Positions 9,001 through 18,600 of a DNA stretch of 64,000 bases are shown piece after piece. Source of the stretch: Tribonema minus (taxonomy: Eukaryota > Sar > Xanthophyceae > Tribonematales > Tribonemataceae); NCBI GenBank assembly GCA_017506865.1, contig JAFCMP010000124.1, positions 310,001 through 374,000 on the forward strand, in the 5' to 3' direction. The first letter of the stretch is position 1. Each line of letters opens with the position of its first letter. Both the position numbers and the translations under genes were made by a program. The notes under the pieces are model-generated. The model did no database searches, was not told the DNA's origin, and saw only the letters and a program-made list of their open reading frames with translations.

Positions 9001-11936
9001 ATGTCACACTCAAGCACCGTTCTGAACGACCAGGGCTGGCGGCCGCAAGCCGGTTACGCCTTGCGGCCGCCAGCCCTGCGCACTCCCAAACCAACTTGAA
9101 CTTCATCTGAGCGCGCGTGTGATATCATATTGAGCGCCAAAGCCGCTGGTCTTCACGGGCAAAGTAGGCGCTATTGACAGCCTCATCGGCCTCATCGCCT
9201 CCTGGCAATGCGCGCATGGCTTACGCTGTTGTCTCGTGTCCAGTCAGCATTTCTGGTGTAGCTTCCTGCATGAAGCGTCTGCATGAGCTGGCTCGGTTTC
9301 AGCGCCAACAGCTTATATGCAATGCCATGCTGTGACAAATGGAACTGCCGCCACTATGGGGTAGCGCGTGCCCACTGCCACGGATTCGCAAATGCACTCA
9401 CAGCTCAGGCTAATCATACTTCAGAAGAATGCAGTCACAGATGTGACTGATATACTTTGGTTACATAACTTGAATAGCTCTACTTCCATTAATTTCTTCG
9501 CGTCCAAAAACAAAATATGCGCAGGCAACATTTTTTGATAAAACAGCACGAACCAGTCACACACTCGCCTGATCGTGTACCGTTAGAATCATCCTGCTGC
9601 ACGCTACATTAGGTACAACACACCACGTTCCACCCCACCTGTGCAGCGGACCCACATACTTCGAAGTATATGGACTAATCGCCTGAACATTTAACGTCAG
9701 CATCGGCAGGGTAGCCTGTCATGTGCTGAATGATGTACACATGACATCCCACTCACCTGTGTAGCAGATGATGGCAGGTCCCTTATGTGCCCTGCGCAGC
9801 TGTCAATCACAAACCCACTGGACTCCCCCAGAAATGTCTGCCCGCGGCGGCAGCGATGGCGGCGCATGGCAGGTATGAAGTGACTGTGAGGTTTGGAGTA
9901 GGGCATTGAGCTTGTGCTCGAGATGCAGATTGAATGAAACCAGTCTCACACAGTGTGAGACCTGCTGAGTTGCTGCGAAGCTTGTCCATGGGCACATGAG
10001 TAAAGGCGAGTATCATAAACTGCATGCCAGTTAATAGACAGTTACACTGAGATCCGAAGATGCTAAGGTAGATGTAGTGTGTGTGTTCTATTACCAAAGC
10101 AGCACCTCAGGATTGCGTGGTCGGCAGACGTATTGATGCGTACTGCTTGCGCCAATACCCAAGCGCTGCTTTAACTGCAGCTGGAATGACTCATTGCGCG
10201 CTCATCAAATCTTGTGCCGACAACGAGTCGCATCCAAATGGCATTGTGCTGCCAGCACAAGATCAGTGCCAACATCCAGCTGTTACAAGATGCCAGACCA
10301 GGCATTTAGCCTCGACATCAGCAAATCAATGCCCAAATCAAGATACTTCGTGCAAGAAAGACACATATTTGTACTTGAGTTCCCCTTTATCATCCAACTT
10401 GGGCGGAATCATGGAATTAGATTTGACGCTCAAACTTGGTGCACAGTTCGCAACAACTGTAACTTGCAAATTTTCCTTCAAGGATGCCCGCGCAAACGGG
10501 TGGCAACTGCCATGTCCCAGTCCACGAACACACATAGAGTGAGTGTGCCAGCGCCATGTAAGTTGCACATTGTTGCAATTCTGCTTCAGGGTTTGGGTTG
10601 TTGTTAGGGTTAGGGAGTGTGCCAGCACCATGCCTTTTGGGCACTGTTTTCATTCTGCTCTTGCCCATGTTGTGCACCACTTCACTTGATGACTTGTAAC
10701 ATTTCAGTCAATGCGTTGTGCAGTCTTCTTGAGCAGTCAGAACGACGTAACACTGGAGGTGTGTGCAGCGACTGTACGACTGCAAATACTATCAACGCTG
10801 ACCACCAATAGAGAGGCGGTCTTCTCTATCCCTTCTGCGCACAGGCATGCCACATCTGTGCTCGGGGGGGGGCAAAAAGTCAGTGGCACGTGCTACGACG
10901 TACTACACCCCCCCCCGGGGTTGTGCGAAGGAAGTGAGAGGCCTCAACAATCACAGACCACCGCCCAAAGGTATGCGCGGTGCAATCAGCTAGCAGGCCA
11001 ATAGATCGTGAGCACCGCTGTGGAGTGGCAGCGAGCGGTTCACCTCAGGCCGCATCGCAAGCTCCAAGAAAAGCTATTTGTTTCGCTGGAAAAAGGGAAC
11101 GAGACTTCTCATCGTTGAGATTTCTGCATTGATTCATAGAGCAGTAGCTATTTTCAACAAGATAGAATGTGTCTGACTTTGTTGAAGCTCGTTTCCCTCA
11201 AATTATCACACGATCGCTGTGCATGTTGGAGTTGCGCTGAGTCTGGTTAGTACTGGCGGGTGCGACGCCAACCAGATCCTTCCCAGATAATCGGCGATAG
11301 TCGGTATTTTCGTGTTCAGCTTGCAAGCAGCTCTGTTCCTCAAGGTTACACCCGCCAAGCCGACATGCCTCGAATAAAATGCTTCGTCCGTCGCATTCTC
11401 GAGCATCGGGTGCGCCAGTCGCAACTGCATGACGACATGTCATTGTCTGCGGCACTCCAGGTGCCCCCAGATGCCTCAGAGTTGATGGCAGAGAAAATAG
11501 ATCACCAAAAGCCAAGGCGCAGCTGCTCTCAATGAAAATGACAACATTCAACTTCAACATTCTCGAACTTGTTGTGTGAACGCACCTGTATGGTACGAGC
11601 CTTGGCAGGGGACTCCACTATCACAAGCTTCTTCTGCCCTTCCGCTACCATAGGTATCTCCACGCTGCTGCTGCTCTCCTCCTTCTTTGCCTTGCCTCTG
11701 GGCTTCCTGGCTGTTCCATTAGCCGCGGTAGCAGCAGACCTGGCTGCCATCGTGAGCGGTCCAATGCGGACAGCCAGAGTTGTCGGCCGCTGTCTCGCAC
11801 TCGGGAAGGTCGACACTCTGATGCCGGATCTGATGACATTGCCAAGCATGGCCTGGGTAGGCGCCACCAGCAGTAATAATAAGCTCCAATGTTTTGGGGC
11901 TCGCAGCATTATAGTCCTGAGGGAGCTGGCATGCAT
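1..11936 (-). CDS. topA: DNA topoisomerase I, type IA (organelle-targeted), 5' nine exons, partial
   Basis: Type IA topoisomerases cut one DNA strand through a tyrosine and pass the other strand to relax negative supercoils. Nine exons on the minus strand (11586-11936, 9757-9837, 8165-8274, 7106-7211, 6179-6303, 4202-4303, 3146-3326, 1649-1819, 223-408) join in phase through GT..AG introns to about 471 residues. In order they give a Ser/Thr/Ala-rich leader, the Toprim start [14 protein letters not shown], the Toprim acidic motif [52 protein letters not shown] and the active-site motif LITYMRTDN with its catalytic tyrosine. The C-terminal part runs off the left edge. The leader suggests import into plastid or mitochondrion, which is inferred. 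The family call is very secure because all core motifs occur in the right order. The introns are long and filled with partial exon copies. Confidence 0.93.
41..132 (-). repeat. Diverged copy of the 3' edge of topA exon 9 with its donor
   Basis: The plus-strand stretch acatacctggctgc... repeats the end of exon 9 and its donor (218-310) with scattered mismatches. It lies just downstream of the real exon in transcription order and has lost the reading frame. Confidence 0.75.
223..408 (-). CDS. topA: topA exon 9 (catalytic tyrosine)
   Basis: It encodes [20 protein letters not shown], then [15 protein letters not shown]. The tyrosine of ITYMRTD is the nucleophile that forms the covalent DNA link. 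The acceptor is GCAG|GTGACC and the donor CCAG|GTATGT, phase 0. Six decayed copies of its first 55-60 bases lie upstream in the intron and one copy of its 3' edge lies downstream. Confidence 0.92.
478..1160 (-). repeat. Six tandem decayed copies of the 5' edge of topA exon 9
   Basis: Six blocks at about 478-536, 595-650, 716-775, 842-900, 977-1030 and 1097-1157, spaced about 120 bp apart, resemble the last bases of the intron and the first 55-60 bases of exon 9. Minus-strand translations of the first copies still read [17 protein letters not shown] (then stop), [12 protein letters not shown] and [12 protein letters not shown]. Most keep an AG where the acceptor would be. Confidence 0.85.
1649..1819 (-). 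CDS. topA: topA exon 8
   Basis: It encodes [16 protein letters not shown], then [30 protein letters not shown] is a signature of type IA enzymes. The acceptor is GCAG|GTGACG. The donor AAA|GTGCGA is less certain. Confidence 0.85.
1918..2020 (-). repeat. Diverged copy of the 5' edge of topA exon 8
   Basis: The minus-strand frame reads [20 protein letters not shown] against [20 protein letters not shown] in the true exon (1719-1819). The acceptor sequence is copied too. The copy lies in the intron upstream of exon 8. Confidence 0.8.
2021..3145. other. topA intron 7, remainder
   Basis: I see no exon here. It contains a second copy of a short intronic block (gcagctgcaggtt... at 1848-1895 and 2678-2735) and an AT-rich stretch at 2860-3070. 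Confidence 0.5.
3146..3326 (-). CDS. topA: topA exon 7
   Basis: It encodes [16 protein letters not shown], then a segment with [13 protein letters not shown]. The EYWDL segment is the usual sequence after the RVQSVA motif. The acceptor is GCAG|GGAGAT and the donor GCAG|GTATGT. One base completes the preceding Arg codon and the exon ends in phase 0. Confidence 0.88.
3555..4110 (-). repeat. Copies of the 3' edge and donor of topA exon 6
   Basis: The block ttcaccttttgattatcatg at the true exon end (about 4196-4216) recurs in diverged form at about 3557-3595, 3728-3775, 3886-3910 and 4071-4110. Shared intron sequence such as gctcatcataggcgtact flanks it. Each copy keeps the donor-like tcacctttt. 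Confidence 0.75.
4202..4303 (-). CDS. topA: topA exon 6
   Basis: It encodes [20 protein letters not shown] and then [23 protein letters not shown] is a hallmark of the family. Donor AAAG|GTGAAT. Decayed copies of both ends of this exon lie in the neighbouring introns. Confidence 0.9.
4386..4440 (-). repeat. Copy of the 5' part of topA exon 6 with its acceptor
   Basis: The plus strand reads gccacagcagcggagacatg then gtgtatccggctagcctg, repeating 4270-4306 of the real exon with a few changes. A shorter trace may lie at 4497-4535. Confidence 0.75.
4636..4661. repeat. Interstitial telomeric repeat (TTAGGG)4
   Basis: Four exact TTAGGG units lie inside a topA intron. The sequence is unique on both sides, so this is not a chromosome end. 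Confidence 0.9.
4682..4712. repeat. 12-bp tandem repeat
   Basis: About three units of acagggtacagt lie 20 bp after the telomeric repeat. Confidence 0.75.
4813..6178. other. topA intron 5, main part
   Basis: I find no exon in this stretch. Two related blocks around 5100-5180 and 5240-5330, partly in opposite orientation (tcaagtccggaag and ggacttgaagtc), look like an old inverted duplication. Confidence 0.4.
6179..6303 (-). CDS. topA: topA exon 5
   Basis: It encodes [20 protein letters not shown] and ends with QEARRIIDR, matching the VFHEIT region that follows the Toprim domain. The acceptor is CCAG|GTCCCC and the donor ACAG|GTACAA. It ends with two bases of an Arg codon. Confidence 0.92.
6624..6651. 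repeat. Interstitial telomeric repeat (CCCTAA)4
   Basis: Four CCCTAA units in a topA intron, in the opposite orientation to the block at 4636. Confidence 0.9.
6929..6969 (-). repeat. Exact 41-bp copy of the 3' edge and donor of topA exon 4
   Basis: The 41 bases at 6929-6969 equal 7103-7143, which spans the donor of exon 4 and its last 38 bases. The copy sits 174 bp further along the intron and shows no mismatch, so it is recent or was gene-converted. Confidence 0.9.
6991..7077. repeat. 13-bp tandem repeat, about six units
   Basis: Units of the form aagcacttcaaag are repeated with small changes. The acttcaa/gaagt word is common through the introns of this window. Confidence 0.8.
7106..7211 (-). 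CDS. topA: topA exon 4 (Toprim DxDxE)
   Basis: It encodes [20 protein letters not shown], then [15 protein letters not shown]. The DEDREGE run holds the acidic residues that bind the metal in Toprim domains. The donor is AAG|GTTAGT, phase 0. Confidence 0.93.
7871..8119 (-). repeat. Copies of the 3' edge of topA exon 3
   Basis: Two diverged copies of the last 55 bases of exon 3 lie at about 7871-7932 (cttcgtgccgggagagataa) and 8069-8119 (cttcttgcccgagaagatga). A trace of the donor lies at 7988. The true exon end is at 8165. Confidence 0.7.
8165..8274 (-). CDS. topA: topA exon 3
   Basis: It encodes [20 protein letters not shown] and then [16 protein letters not shown], the family segment just before the Toprim acidic motif. 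The acceptor is CAG|GTGCCG and the donor ACAG|GTACGT. Two bases are left over and complete an Arg codon with exon 4. Confidence 0.9.
8767..8797. repeat. Short degenerate TTAGGG repeats
   Basis: The stretch reads gtagggttagggtcgaggtt then agggttaggt. A similar short run is at 10599-10615. Both are in topA introns. Confidence 0.7.
9031..9078. repeat. Perfect 19-bp inverted repeat with 10-nt loop
   Basis: The arm 9031-9049 (cagggctggcggccgcaag) is the exact reverse complement of 9060-9078. It is GC-rich and would form a stable hairpin in DNA or in the topA intron 2 transcript. No terminal-repeat element is evident around it. Confidence 0.95.
9757..9837 (-). CDS. topA: topA exon 2
   Basis: This exon has 27 codons and encodes [20 protein letters not shown] followed by LPSSATQ, the second Toprim segment (GHIRDLP). 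The acceptor is GCAG|ACATTT and the donor CAG|GTGAGT, with phase 0 at both ends. Confidence 0.9.
9838..11585. other. topA intron 1
   Basis: I see no further exon. It holds a short TTAGGG run (10599-10615) and G/C homopolymers at 10863-10870 and 10909-10920. Confidence 0.5.
11586..11936 (-). CDS. topA: topA exon 1: leader and start of Toprim domain
   Basis: The first ATG of the open frame is at 11936. An alternative ATG (MLRAPKHW) lies nine codons further in. About 95 residues of hydrophobic, Ser/Ala/Arg-rich sequence precede [16 protein letters not shown], as expected for an organelle transit peptide. The donor is CAG|GTGCGT and the exon ends in phase 0. Confidence 0.85.
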
Positions 11937-12447
11937 GCAGCCCGCACCACAGGACGCGCCGCAGCCCCCCGCAGCTGCAGAATCAGCAGTTGCAGATCAG
12001 AGTGCCGCTGAATCCTCTTCTCATCCAACAACACGTCTCATAAATTCATTTTCAACTTGAAGAAGGCGAGTCACCGCCTTATGTGCGAGATCTGCCCCAA
12101 TGCTGGTAGCTTGATTACTAAGTAGTGTGTGCTAGCAACAAGCTGCGCACCCCCAATTCGTTGACCCAATGCAACATCACAAGCACAAATGCCAGATCTC
12201 ATTTAAAGCTAGCTCGAGGCATTGACGCCTGTCATTGCAAGTCAGCTCTCAAAGCGTTCAATCGACTTGCACCTCAAACCTCTCTGCTTTGCAGCATGCG
12301 GTAGGGCATGTGAAAGTACTCTTTGCAGCAGCATGCATCAGGACGCTCCGGCTCTCACTACACAGTCGCACTGCGGCAACACACTGCGGCACCAAACGGC
12401 ATGCATGACACACATCATCAGTACGCTCCATCCATTCATGTCATATT
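11937..12447. other. Spacer between RPN13 and topA, including the RPN13 3' flank
   Basis: Both genes are on the minus strand, so this holds the RPN13 3' UTR and the topA promoter. No core promoter motif stands out. At 12316-12350 and 12400-12440 there are diverged copies of part of RPN13 exon 10 (gcatcaggacgctc and catcagtacgctcc, against gcatcagtgcgctc in the exon). Confidence 0.5.
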
Positions 12448-12630
12448 TCACTGTGTACCGCCGCTGCCGCCGCCAGTCGCTGCAGCATCCGCATCCTTCT
12501 TCTGCTTTGCAGCGTGCATCAGTGCGCTCAAGAGAGCCTGCACGCCGTCGCCGCGCGACAGTGCAGCCATCGCGTCGGGATTGTTGGCGTCCAGGCCAAA
12601 GTTGCTCATGATGGAGTTGAAATTGTCAGA
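12448..12630 (-). CDS. RPN13: RPN13 exon 10 and stop
   Basis: It encodes SDNFNSIMSNFGLDANNPDA, then a helix ending in a Lys/Ala-rich and Gly-rich tail. The TGA stop is at 12448-12450. The LxxLLxxFGL-like segment matches the family C-terminus. Confidence 0.9.
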   Translation of the reverse strand, partial: SDNFNSIMSNFGLDANNPDAMAALSRGDGVQALLSALMHAAKQKKDADAAATGGGSGGTQ

Positions 12631-15600
12631 CTGCAGGAGGTGAAGTAGAAGGCGGGCATGTCTTATGTGAGCATTGAGTTTTGAGTTCACCTTCGTTCCA
12701 TGGCAACACCGTAGTTGCAGCCTGCGCCAAAGGCTGCTGTTGGCTACCTGCAAGACGTCAGCAAGCCTGTTGGTGGCTGGCAGAGTGGCAGCAGCGCTCT
12801 ATGCCAATCACCGTTGCAGCATTGCCCATGAGGTGCTTCTTCAAGTTCGATTCAGACTGAAGTGGCGAGGCAATGGTGCAGCCGCTGCCTGGGATCTGCT
12901 GGTGCTCAAGTTTTAAGTGATCACCAACGGCGCGCCTTGGACTGTTGCCTCTCTGCCTCTGATGCCATACCAACTCAACTGAGCAGTACGCGCGCGACCT
13001 CAGCTGCAGTGATGCTCAACTCAAAAAAGAGCCCTGACGCTCACCCTAACTTAATCCTCTGCACGCGACCACACCAAGGGTAAGATAAGCCGCCAGTGAG
13101 CAACCGAACCTCAATGCAAGATCGTCAACTGTGGCAGCGTCTGTGCATGACTTCGACCTGAGCAGCACAGTGGCGATTATCATAGCTCGTCAGGGAGGCA
13201 ATTTCGCGAACAAGCGGCAACAACGCATCAACAAGCTCAGCACCTACAGCTGTTTCCGCAGTTGCAACAAGGCTGTGACCAGAACTGTCTGCAGTGGTCA
13301 ACGGGCAGTGTCTTCTGCACTGATCTGTGGGAAGATCTGGGTGAGGTCACCGGGGGTTGGTTGCCTGAGTTAGTCACCTGCACTTGGTCAGAGTAAAAAA
13401 GTCAGCGTCCGAGTCTTTTACACGCACCTGCAAAGCATGCGTCAAGCTGGCCAGGGCCTGCTGAAGCTGCGGGCTGCGGAGCGTTTCGCCCACCTCTACC
13501 TCAGCACCCCCAGGCTGCTCCTCTGGCACCAGCTGACTGAGCTCCTCTACCACCTGGATAGGGGGGGGGGGGGGGCGGGGGGGGGGGGTCCGCAGCAGCA
13601 AAATGTAAAACCACCTGTGCTGCAATGCTGTGCCAATGAGAGCTCGAGTCCCATTGCCAACCTGGTCCATCATCCAGGGCAGAATAATTGCAGCGGAGGA
13701 ACTGCTGCTCCCCCCAAGCCAGTTACTTGAGGCTTCTCAATATTGCAGTTCGTCACAAGCAGGAGCTCGTGTGCTTGACCGCATTAAGGCACTGTGCTCC
13801 GCGCTCATGGCAGCTTATGCAAGTGCTGGCGCCTTGCAAGGCGTTGCAGTGACCGCCCTTGGCTACTCCTGGACACGCAACAAGTCAACACTTGAGCACA
13901 GTGCTGGCAGGACTTGAACCCGCACTTTACAGGCCAGCATCCATTTTAAAAGAACAGCGATCCTGCGAAATGGCACGCAATGCATGCCAGCTGGCCAGAA
14001 CCTGAAGGAAGGCACTCAGACATGGACAAATATTGACTGTGCCAGCCTGCACCGGAGCGTAAAGTCACATAAATGCGCGTCGTGAAGCACACTGTTACTG
14101 TAGCTTCTCCAAGGGTTAGGGTAGCTTTCAGCCTTGCAGTGGAGGCATCACCCAAACATCACCGTGGGCACCGCCTAATTTGAAGCGTCATGTCCACTGC
14201 TGCAACGTAGACCGTAAATCAATCAAGTAGAAGCAGCAAGTCATGGCCATTGCAGAGGGCTACACACACAAGCGCGCAACGCACTTGCGCGTCACGGCTT
14301 ATCCAGCTGGCATCGTAAGGTCGCCTGCTGCGTCCGCGCCATAATTGCGGGCGAACTCAGTGCAGCTCCAGTAGTACTTGTGGTGACCTGAGACACCTCA
14401 TCACAAGGCGCATGTACACTTGGTAGCAAGCATGGCCATCAAACGCCCGGGCTTTCTGGCACCATAAGCAAAATCAACAAAATGTACATCATAGTACTGT
14501 ACGTCATGCAACAAAGCAGCACGCGTACTTACATACCTGAGGGTCATTGAGTATGCCGGTGGCCAGGACGTCGTCAGCGCTCAGCACCTCGGTGAGGGGA
14601 ACAACGCGCGGGCGGGGGGCCGCGATGCCCATCATGGCGCGCTGCAGATCCGCTGCCGTGATGCGACCTGCAGAATGCGCACACGTCGATCATAGGTACT
14701 TCAGAGTACATCATAACGCTGGAAGACACTTGCCTGTGCCTATATTTACTGGTGAAGTATATAGTATAGACATAACACCATGGCGCGCTGCAGATCTGCT
14801 GCCGTGATGCGGCCTGCGGCAATGCGCGTACACCAATCATACTTCTAAAAATGTGTATCATATCGCAGCAATGCGCAGACCTCAATCCTGATTACTGTAC
14901 GACTCTGCATTAAGAAATACTTCCACTGAAGTAGACATGTGCGTGCGCCAAAGCACATACTTGCATTGAAGCAATCATGTACTTGAAGTACGTACTCCAA
15001 AGCTATACAGTAGGAGTACCATCATGGCGCACCGGAGCTCCTCCGCAGTGATGCGACCTGAAGCTAAGCGCATTCAACATCCATCAGTGCTTCATAATGC
15101 TGGACTCAACAACTGCCTATATGTACTTGGTATATTATGATCTATAAATGAAATTTCTATCATGGCGCGCTGCAGGTCCTCAGTGGTGGCGCGTCCTGCG
15201 GCTATGCGCATACATCAAGCATCAGTACAGCGCGCTGCACCATACATACATACTACTACGAACTGTACATGCAGATATATGACATGAGAGGACAGTGCAT
15301 ATGTCTAGCAGTGCATATGGTGCGTGCTGCACAGGTATGGTGGTGGACTGTACTCATGTACCATGTGTTTGTGTAGCATTGGGCGATGGTATGCAATATA
15401 CCGTGTACTGCAGAATCAACCTGTTCTACAAGAATGTACAGGTAGTGCCATGAGCACTCAATCATTGCTGGCTGATCTCCCCCCCCCACACGAATAGAGT
15501 GTGTACAGGCATGTTACTGAAAGCTCCAAGCACAGCCAATGACCAGGTGACGACGCGGCAGCTGATAGTGGCAGCTCAGAAAGAGGTGGTTTACGCCAAC

Positions 15601-18600
15601 TTCAACATGAAGGTTTGGCATGAGACGGACACGCGGCAGCGCTCTCCTCATTCCCACTTAACGACGGCATGCTTCCAGAGCTTTAAATCATGAAGAAGCA
15701 TAGAATTCGGTGTTTGCTTGCGGCAGCAGATGATTGTGGCAGCTCAGCAGCTATGCCAACTTCAACATGAAGCTTTCACATGCGGGCACGCGAAGCTCTG
15801 CTGATTCCTACTATACATCATCGCTCCTCGACTTCAAATTGGAAGTATTATGGACGTGCTTCGAAGTAACAGTATAAATATTGGGTGCTTGCTTGACTGC
15901 AGCACTTCGGCGGACAAGTCAAGCGGTGGACTACCTGTCGCTCCGGGCGCAGCTGGTGCTGCGGCAGGCGGTGGCGGAGGCTCAGTGGCCGCTGCTGCCT
16001 GCGCCCCTGCACCAGAGCAACACAGCAGCGATCAGCAAGCCTCAGTGCTCAATAGCGAGTCTAAACCCTATCATTTTCCATCGAGTGACACTGGAGCCAC
16101 TTCACATGCCTTTCAGATCCTGTCACGGAAACCCACAGCAAATGCAGATGTGGAACCTGCGCAACTCCGAGCACCGCCTGTAGTGGCATGAAACTGGCTC
16201 TGGCAGCAGCACTCAAAGGATCACGCATGAGGCTTAATAGCTTGTGCCTCGCAACAAATGGCAGGGTGCTGCGAATGCAGCGGTTTCCAGAGAGTACGTT
16301 GTGAGGTGCAATTGCAGTAGTCCTTCAGGATTTTCTTGAGCCACCTCTGTCCAAAGCAGTGCATTGGCAAACGAGCCTCAATTAGCAGCACAGCAATCAA
16401 AAATACAACTAAGCATGTGCTCACACACAGCAGATTCCGTTGCCCATGAATACTTGACTGATGATTAATATTAGTGCCAATAGAGCATGTAAAGAACGGG
16501 GCATGTTAGGGGACATACAAGACCATGCCCGCGTGACAAACAAAGTAATATGATGGCGAGCAACACATTTTTTTCACTTCAAGTAATTACACACTGTTGC
16601 CAAAAGTGAGCTTCTACCATGCAGCATGCTTGAAGCGCTGTGTTTGCGGACAGTTGCCAATGCAATTCCCAACGGCAGCTTGACTACAAGCAAGTGGAAA
16701 CTGCTGCCATAACTCTAAGGTGGACTGTTCAGCATCGCCGTGGCGCACAGCTGGTATGTGCAGGCATCACAGTGTCAATCACGTTCATACGTACATGCCT
16801 CAAACTGCTCAAAATGGAGCTTTGTGTATGGGCAATAGCAACGTGAGGATGAATGTCATATAAGCTGCGGTTGATCACCTACATTGCCGCTCGTACAATA
16901 GCTAGAGTACTTAGAAGCGGGATGTCAAATACGCCTGTGATGATCACAAACCACCTTGGAAACAAGTGTAGCAGTATACGGAAACAAATCAAAAAATCGT
17001 AGAGCTCTATATATGCCGCGCAGAGCGTAGCCTGCTTCCCCTCAACCTACGAGGTCGTTCGCCACAGCCCTTGTGTGCTGTTTGGAGTATGTCAAAAAAC
17101 CTGCTCCAATGCTCAAACTAATCGACACGCTCGGAAGCTCAAGCACCGATCCAAAACAAAACAGTACACCTTGCGCAGCACGGACAGCGCTGCCTGGCTG
17201 ATGACGTTCCTGTCATCGGCACCGGTTGTGACGATGCCACAAGCATTTCAGAGTTGAAGTACATTAGAAGTACGTGAACAAGCATAGACTACATACCTGT
17301 CGGCTGTGGAGGCGCAAATCCCATGTTGTTCAGAATGCCCTGCAGAGACTGCAGATCCACCTGTGGCGGGGCGAATGCAGTGGAAGCAGTGACATCGCTC
17401 AGTAACAGGGTCGCGGGTATGCTGCAAGTATACCGTAGGTAACATTCCAAACTGCAGCAACTGCAAATCCACATGTGAAGGGGGACACAGCAGCAGCTGC
17501 TGTAGCACGTATCGCCTAACTACACCATGAATCCAACCAGGCTATAACTTACCAGCTCTGTCGGCACCTGGTGGCCACAATCTCTACCTTAGTTCCTCAC
17601 GCTGAGCCCTTTTCTTACCTACCTGCCATGCTTGCGCCCTGATGCTGGCATAGAAATGCAACATTAAAATTGCTCATCCTCCAGCTCACGCATACTCCTG
17701 GGTAAAGCTATGTTCAACGCACCTATACCTACCAGCTCCTCGGTGAATGACCCTTAAACGTCGCTCCCGACACTGCTGGACCATACAAGTGTGTGCTTGC
17801 CCTGGTGCCACAGATGGCCGATAACTCCAAGAATTCTAGCTCGTATCAAAGAATGCCATTCATCATTAATCAAATCTGTCACCCAAGCCCTAACTTCAAC
17901 CCTACCATAACCGACCCGTTCTGCGGGCAGTTGATCGTAATCCCGCTTCCTGACGTTAGACCTGTCATGATCTACCTATCCGCCATGCTAGTACTCTCCT
18001 GGTTGATTTGCTGACACATTAATTCCGGCACCGACCGGTATTAAAAAATGTGCCACATTAATTCCGGCACCGACCGGTATTAAAAAAAGGGGCCAGTCAT
18101 CAAAACCGCATCAAAACCGTCGTCGCCTGCGCCCAACCTGAACCCGTGCTGTGTACTGTATGTACCACCAGCCCTGTGGGCACTCATCAACCAGAACCCT
18201 AACATTGGTTGGTGATCTAACCCTAATTCATGAAATGAGCACTGTCATAGCCCGCCTGCCCTGCTTGCGCTCTTACGTTGGCATAGAAGAGCAACATAAA
18301 ACTTGCTCACCGCCCAATGCAAGCGTACTTCTGGATAAAGACATACTTCAATGTCTCCATACCTGCCAGCCCCTGAGCAACCATCAAGCAAACCCTAGTT
18401 CATGACGTTGAGCACTGTCATAGCCTACCTGCCCTGCTGGCGCGCCCGCAGTTGGCGCGGCGCCGGCGGGCCTGCTCCCGAGTGACCTGCCAGGCATAAA
18501 GGGCAAGACCTAGTGTTAGGGTCAAGCAGTTCAGGCCCGTTACGCTCAACTTGAAGACGATCAGCTTTCACGAAAGCAACAAGTTTTGTGTCGGGTAAAT

